A stretch of DNA of 64,000 bases from Pseudomonadota bacterium (GTDB lineage Bacteria; Desulfobacterota; Desulfarculia; Desulfarculales; Desulfarculaceae): assembly GCA_018902755.1 (NCBI GenBank), contig JAHIQI010000017.1:1-64000 (forward strand). The letters are read 5' to 3'. The position numbers and the translations under genes are program-made. This document shows, in pieces, positions 60,826 through 64,000 of the stretch. Numbering within the stretch: the stretch's first letter is position 1; each line of letters starts with the position of its first letter. The notes below the pieces were generated by a model, which saw nothing but the letters and a program-made list of their open reading frames with translations, had not been told where the DNA came from and made no database searches.

Positions 60826-61271
60826 GCCGTCCCCAAGTCCTGGTGAAGCGCCTGGCCCACGGCCAGGGCCTGAAGCTCCCGGCCTACGAGAGCGAGCAGG
60901 CCGCCGGGCTGGACCTTCCCGCCGCGGTCGACGAAACGCTTACCATCCAGCCGGGGGGCATCGTCATGGTGCCCACCGGCCTGGCTCTGGCCATCCCGCC
61001 GGGCTTCGAGGGCCAGGTGCGCCCCCGCTCCGGCCTGGCCATCAAAAAAGGCGTGACCGTGGTCAACGCCCCCGGCACCATCGACGCCGACTACCGGGGC
61101 GAGGTCATGGTGGGGCTGATCAACCTTGGTCCCGAGGCGGTCGAAATCGCTCGCGGCGACCGGGTGGCCCAGCTCATCATCGCCCCGGTCACCCAGGCCG
61201 AACTGGCCGAGACCGACGAACTGCCCGCCAGCGGCAGGGGCCAAGGCGGCTTCGGCTCCACCGGCAAATAA
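60822..61271 (+). CDS. dut: dUTP diphosphatase
   Basis: A 149-residue trimeric dUTPase. Motif 1 is AGLDLPA, motif 2 RPRSGLAIKKGVTVVNAPGT (includes motif 3, ending with the GTID and YRGE that follow), motif 4 RGDRVAQLIIAPV and motif 5 GRGQGGFGSTG. It removes dUTP. The start is GTG 60822, overlapping the peptidase stop by four bases. Confidence 0.95.
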   Translation: MSRPQVLVKRLAHGQGLKLPAYESEQAAGLDLPAAVDETLTIQPGGIVMVPTGLALAIPPGFEGQVRPRSGLAIKKGVTVVNAPGTIDADYRGEVMVGLINLGPEAVEIARGDRVAQLIIAPVTQAELAETDELPASGRGQGGFGSTGK

Positions 61272-61275
61272 CCCG

Positions 61276-62046
61276 GTGTCTCTCACCTTCTGCACCCTGG
61301 CCAGCGGCTCCAAGGGCAACTGCATCTACGTATCCGCCGGCGAGCAGGCGGTGCTCATCGACTGCGGCCTCTCGGCCCGGGAGACGGTGCGCCGCCTGGA
61401 GGCTAGAGGCCTTTCCCCCCACAGCGTCAAGGCCATCATCATCACCCACGAGCACAGCGACCACGTGCGCGGGGTGCGGGTGCTCTCCAAGCGCCTGAGG
61501 ATTCCCGCCCTGGCCACCGAGGCCACCTGGGCCGCGGCCAAGGACACCGACTCGGTGCGCTACGTTCCCATGAGCGCGGGCCGGGCCCTGGAGATGGCGG
61601 GCATCAAGGTGCACCCCTTCTCCGTGCCCCACGACGCGGCCGATCCGGTGGGCCTGGTGCTCAGCGTGGGTGGGGTCAGCCTGGGGGTGGCCACCGACCT
61701 GGGCGCTCCCACCCGCCTGGTGCGCCAGCGCCTGGCCGGCTGCGCGGCCCTGGTCCTGGAGCACAACCACGACGCCACCATGCTGGCCGAGGGCTCCTAT
61801 CCGCCCTGGCTCAAGCAGCGGGTTCGCTCGGCCCAGGGCCACCTTTCCAACGACCAGGGGGCCGAGCTCTTGGCCGAGCTGTCCCACCAGGGCCTCAAGC
61901 AGGTGGTGCTGGCCCATCTTTCCGAGCAGAACAACCGCCCCGAGCTGGCCCGCCGGGCCGCCCAGGAGCGCCTGAGCGGCTGCGGATCAAAGGCCGGGTT
62001 GTGGGTGGCCTCTCAAGAGCAGTCCAGCGACGTCTTCAATATCTAG
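61276..62046 (+). CDS. MBL-fold metallohydrolase
   Basis: A 256-residue protein of the metallo-beta-lactamase fold. The metal motif ITHEHSDHVRG is intact, with a later HDAADPVG and LEHNHDATML as the other histidine sites. The start LTFCTLASGSKGNCIYV is characteristic of YycJ/WalJ-type proteins, reported in cell-wall or DNA-damage settings. The start is GTG 61276, five bases after dut, with a weak ribosome-binding site. It ends the operon. Confidence 0.85.
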   Translation: MSLTFCTLASGSKGNCIYVSAGEQAVLIDCGLSARETVRRLEARGLSPHSVKAIIITHEHSDHVRGVRVLSKRLRIPALATEATWAAAKDTDSVRYVPMSAGRALEMAGIKVHPFSVPHDAADPVGLVLSVGGVSLGVATDLGAPTRLVRQRLAGCAALVLEHNHDATMLAEGSYPPWLKQRVRSAQGHLSNDQGAELLAELSHQGLKQVVLAHLSEQNNRPELARRAAQERLSGCGSKAGLWVASQEQSSDVFNI

Positions 62047-62062
62047 CCCTAACCCGCCGCCC

Positions 62063-62096
62063 AAAAAAGATCGGGGCCCCCGTGGGAGCCCCGATC
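62063..62096 (-). terminator. Terminator of the minus-strand stress-protein operon
   Basis: GATCGGGGC pairs with GCCCCGATC. The A run on the plus strand (AAAAAA) gives a T run on the minus strand after the hairpin, so it terminates transcription from the TRAP/universal-stress genes. The opposite direction is weak. Confidence 0.75.
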
Positions 62097-62118
62097 AATG
62101 CTGGTTGGAGGGTCTATT

Positions 62119-62598
62119 TTAACGCACGAACATTACCTTACAGGAAGCGCGGCGGAATACCTTTTCCGCCGTGGAGCCGAAACGCAGGGCCTTGGTGAAG
62201 GAGGTGCGCCCCTTGGCCCCCATTACGATCAGGTCGGCGGCGAACTCATCGGCGATCTCCAGGATGCGCTCGTAGGGCAGGCCCACCGCGATGCGAGAAC
62301 TGTGCTTCACCTCGGCCAGGGGCAGGCCGCCTTCCTTGAGGCCGGCCAGCAGGTCGCGCATCATCTCGGCCCGATGCTCCTCCTCGGCCTCGATGGCCTT
62401 TTCGGCCACGCCGCCCAGCATGGCCAGGCGACCGCTCACTCGCTCCAACTCCTCGTAGGTCTTCTCGTTGACCACGTTCAGGATCAATAATTCGGCGCCG
62501 TATTTTTGGGCCAATACCGCCGCCTGGGCCACGACTTCGAGCGAGAAGTCCGAGAAGTCGATGGAGCAAAGCACCTTGTTTATGGCTTGCGGAGTCAT
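62119..62598 (-). CDS. Universal stress protein (UspA family)
   Basis: A 159-residue protein with the alpha/beta fold of UspA. The N-terminal VLCSIDFSDFSLEVVAQA and the ATP-binding motif VMGAKGRTSFTKALRFGST are present. The start overlaps the stop of the TRAP permease gene by four bases, so it is cotranscribed. Pairing of TRAP carriers with Usp proteins is known elsewhere and may provide ATP-dependent control. Confidence 0.9.
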   Translation of the reverse strand: MTPQAINKVLCSIDFSDFSLEVVAQAAVLAQKYGAELLILNVVNEKTYEELERVSGRLAMLGGVAEKAIEAEEEHRAEMMRDLLAGLKEGGLPLAEVKHSSRIAVGLPYERILEIADEFAADLIVMGAKGRTSFTKALRFGSTAEKVFRRASCKVMFVR

Positions 62599-64000
62599 GC
62601 CGCCGCCTCCCCTAACTTCTGCCGCTCATATATGGGCAAGGTGAGTGATGGGTCCTTCTTTATTCGTATCTTCTGGGATAGGTAGACCACCCCGGCCAGG
62701 CCGATGCCGATGAAGTCCGCCCCCAGCTTGGGCACCGGAGTCCAGGAATGCAGCAAGCCAGGGAAGAACAGCAGGGCGGTGGCGATGGCGAAGATGATCC
62801 ACTCGTACCACACCGTGGGGCACAGCCAGTACCCCATGGTCAAACTGCCGAAGGCGATGGTCCCCAAGGTGATGGTGAAGTAGGCCAACACTATGTCGTA
62901 CCAGGTGCCGGTGAGCAAAAAGCCCGGCGCGAAGGCGAACAGGAAGGGGCCCACGTAGAGCATCTTGGCGAATTTGAAGGAGGTCCAGCCGGTCTTCCAG
63001 GGGTCGGAACCGGCGATGGCCGCTCCGGCGTAGGCCGCCACGCACACCGGCGGGGTGATGTTGGAGTCCTGGCTGAACCAATACACGATCATGTGCGATG
63101 CCAACAGGGCCCAGGCGGCATAGCCCGCCCGCACCAGGTCGGTGTTCACCTCCAGATCCTTGAAGCTCATGCCGAAGTGGGTCTGGGCGATCATCTCGCT
63201 GACCGCGCCCACGGCCAGCACCGCGGTGATTAGGTACGCCGCGGTGACCGGCACCCCCATGCCCAGGACCAGCGAGGCCAGGCCGATGAGCAGGATGGCG
63301 ATGGGCAAATAGCCGCTGGACAGCTCGATGATGATCTGGCTGAACTTGAGCCCGATGCCGGTGAGGGCGATGGTGCCCACAATGATACCGATGACGCCCA
63401 CCGTGGCTCCGATGATGAGAGTGTTGCGCGCGCCCTCGATCATGGCCCCCATAATCTCCTTGAAGCCCATCTTGTTCTTCGGGGTGGTCCAGGACACGGC
63501 CACGCAGGTGATGGTGGCCCAGAAGGCGGCCATGCCCGGGGAGTAGCCGATCAGCATGAGCACCACGATCACCACCAGGGGCGCCGAGAGCAGCCACTGG
63601 GATTTGAGGATGTCCCAGGCGGTGGGGGCGTTGGCGTCCCGCTTGCCCACCAGGCCGTAACGCTTGGCCTCGAAGTGCACCATCACGAACACACTGAGGA
63701 AGTAGATGATCGCCGGGAACACCGCCATCTTCATGATGGTCACGTAGGGGATCTCGGTGAACTCGGCCATGAGGAAGCCGCCGGCCCCCATGATGGGCGG
63801 CATGAACATGCCGCCGATGGAGGCGCTGGGCTCGATGGCCCCGGCCACGTGGGGCCTAAAGCCCGCCTTCTTCATCAGGGGGATGGTGAAGGCGCCGGTG
63901 GACACGGTGTTGGCGATGGCGCTGCCCGAAACCGACCCGAAGAAGCCCGAGGCCATCACCGCCACCTTGGCCGGGCCGCCCACGGTGCGCCCGGCCAGGG
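62595..64000 (-). CDS. TRAP transporter fused permease (4TM/12TM), partial
   Basis: The last 468 codons of a larger gene that runs past the window edge. The visible part has many membrane helices and TRAP-T large-subunit motifs, including ASGFFGSVSGSAIANTVSTG, PSASIGGMFMPPIMGAGGF and LGMGVPVTAAYLITAVLAV. The length and GSVSGSAIAN point to a DctM-type domain, with the fused DctQ segment outside the window. Substrate is likely an organic acid, imported with a binding protein encoded elsewhere. Confidence 0.9.
   Translation of the reverse strand, partial: LAGRTVGGPAKVAVMASGFFGSVSGSAIANTVSTGAFTIPLMKKAGFRPHVAGAIEPSASIGGMFMPPIMGAGGFLMAEFTEIPYVTIMKMAVFPAIIYFLSVFVMVHFEAKRYGLVGKRDANAPTAWDILKSQWLLSAPLVVIVVLMLIGYSPGMAAFWATITCVAVSWTTPKNKMGFKEIMGAMIEGARNTLIIGATVGVIGIIVGTIALTGIGLKFSQIIIELSSGYLPIAILLIGLASLVLGMGVPVTAAYLITAVLAVGAVSEMIAQTHFGMSFKDLEVNTDLVRAGYAAWALLASHMIVYWFSQDSNITPPVCVAAYAGAAIAGSDPWKTGWTSFKFAKMLYVGPFLFAFAPGFLLTGTWYDIVLAYFTITLGTIAFGSLTMGYWLCPTVWYEWIIFAIATALLFFPGLLHSWTPVPKLGADFIGIGLAGVVYLSQKIRIKKDPSLTLPIYERQKLGEAAA

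Overview
The window is a high-GC bacterial chromosome segment with no rRNA genes, insertion sequences or CRISPR. Gene content points to a strictly anaerobic Desulfobacterota-type (former deltaproteobacterial) organism: two different 2-oxoacid:ferredoxin oxidoreductases, a Re-citrate-synthase-like enzyme, a methylmalonyl-CoA mutase/carboxylase operon, several [4Fe-4S] ferredoxin-like proteins, a small dissimilatory-type sulfite reductase and an APS kinase/sulfotransferase cluster. The assignment is inferred from gene content only; Desulfarculales-like is my best guess.

Region by region. 1-7.4 kb: end of a probable DUF35 protein, then a FadR-family regulator with a palindromic operator over its own promoter, leading an operon with a 3-hydroxyacyl-CoA dehydrogenase homologue, an IlvD/Edd dehydratase, a three-gene 2-oxoacid oxidoreductase (gamma-delta fusion, alpha, beta) and a methylmalonyl-CoA-epimerase-like VOC protein. 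7.8-15.8 kb: an SLC13-type permease with an extra exported domain, an exported four-domain rhodanese, small exported proteins, a polytopic membrane protein and an exported ATC-hydrolase-family protein. 16-18.3 kb: an RRM protein with a long leader, a DEAD-box helicase and a methyltransferase. 18.5-22.5 kb (minus strand): APS kinase, membrane-linked sulfotransferase, tiny membrane protein and membrane-anchored arylsulfotransferase-like protein. 22.9-26.4 kb: an exported orphan plus a minus-strand cluster of CGGC, DUF364, DUF362-ferredoxin and a small membrane protein. 26.5-29.5 kb: a decayed GGDEF remnant, a TrkA/UspA hybrid and a cation:proton antiporter. 29.5-32.4 kb: an Rrf2 regulator with ferredoxin, small sulfite reductase and HD protein. 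32.5-34.2 kb: PII protein and ammonium transporter. 34.7-38.5 kb: hisS, aspS and a LysM lipoprotein.

38.6-44.6 kb is a propionyl/methylmalonyl-CoA module: a Re-citrate-synthase-like protein with a C-terminal Cache-like domain, a biotin carrier, a carboxyltransferase and both subunits of methylmalonyl-CoA mutase. 44.7-48.8 kb (minus) is an indolepyruvate:ferredoxin oxidoreductase operon (FrhB-like protein, IorA, IorB, DJ-1/PfpI). 48.9-62 kb is the conserved translation/RNA operon: tRNA-Gly(CCC), rimP, nusA, infB, DUF503, rbfA, nrnA, truB, rpsO, pnp, an M16 peptidase, dut and an MBL-fold hydrolase. The end of the window (minus) holds a universal stress protein and a TRAP transporter fused permease cut by the window edge.

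Together the metabolic genes suggest an anaerobe that oxidises 2-oxoacids and acyl-CoAs with ferredoxin as electron acceptor, connects propionyl-CoA to the central pathway, and devotes several clusters to sulfur chemistry. The least familiar parts are the Cache-fused Re-citrate-synthase-like protein, the sulfonation cluster, the tetra-rhodanese, the Rrf2/sulfite-reductase operon and the IlvD/oxidoreductase operon.
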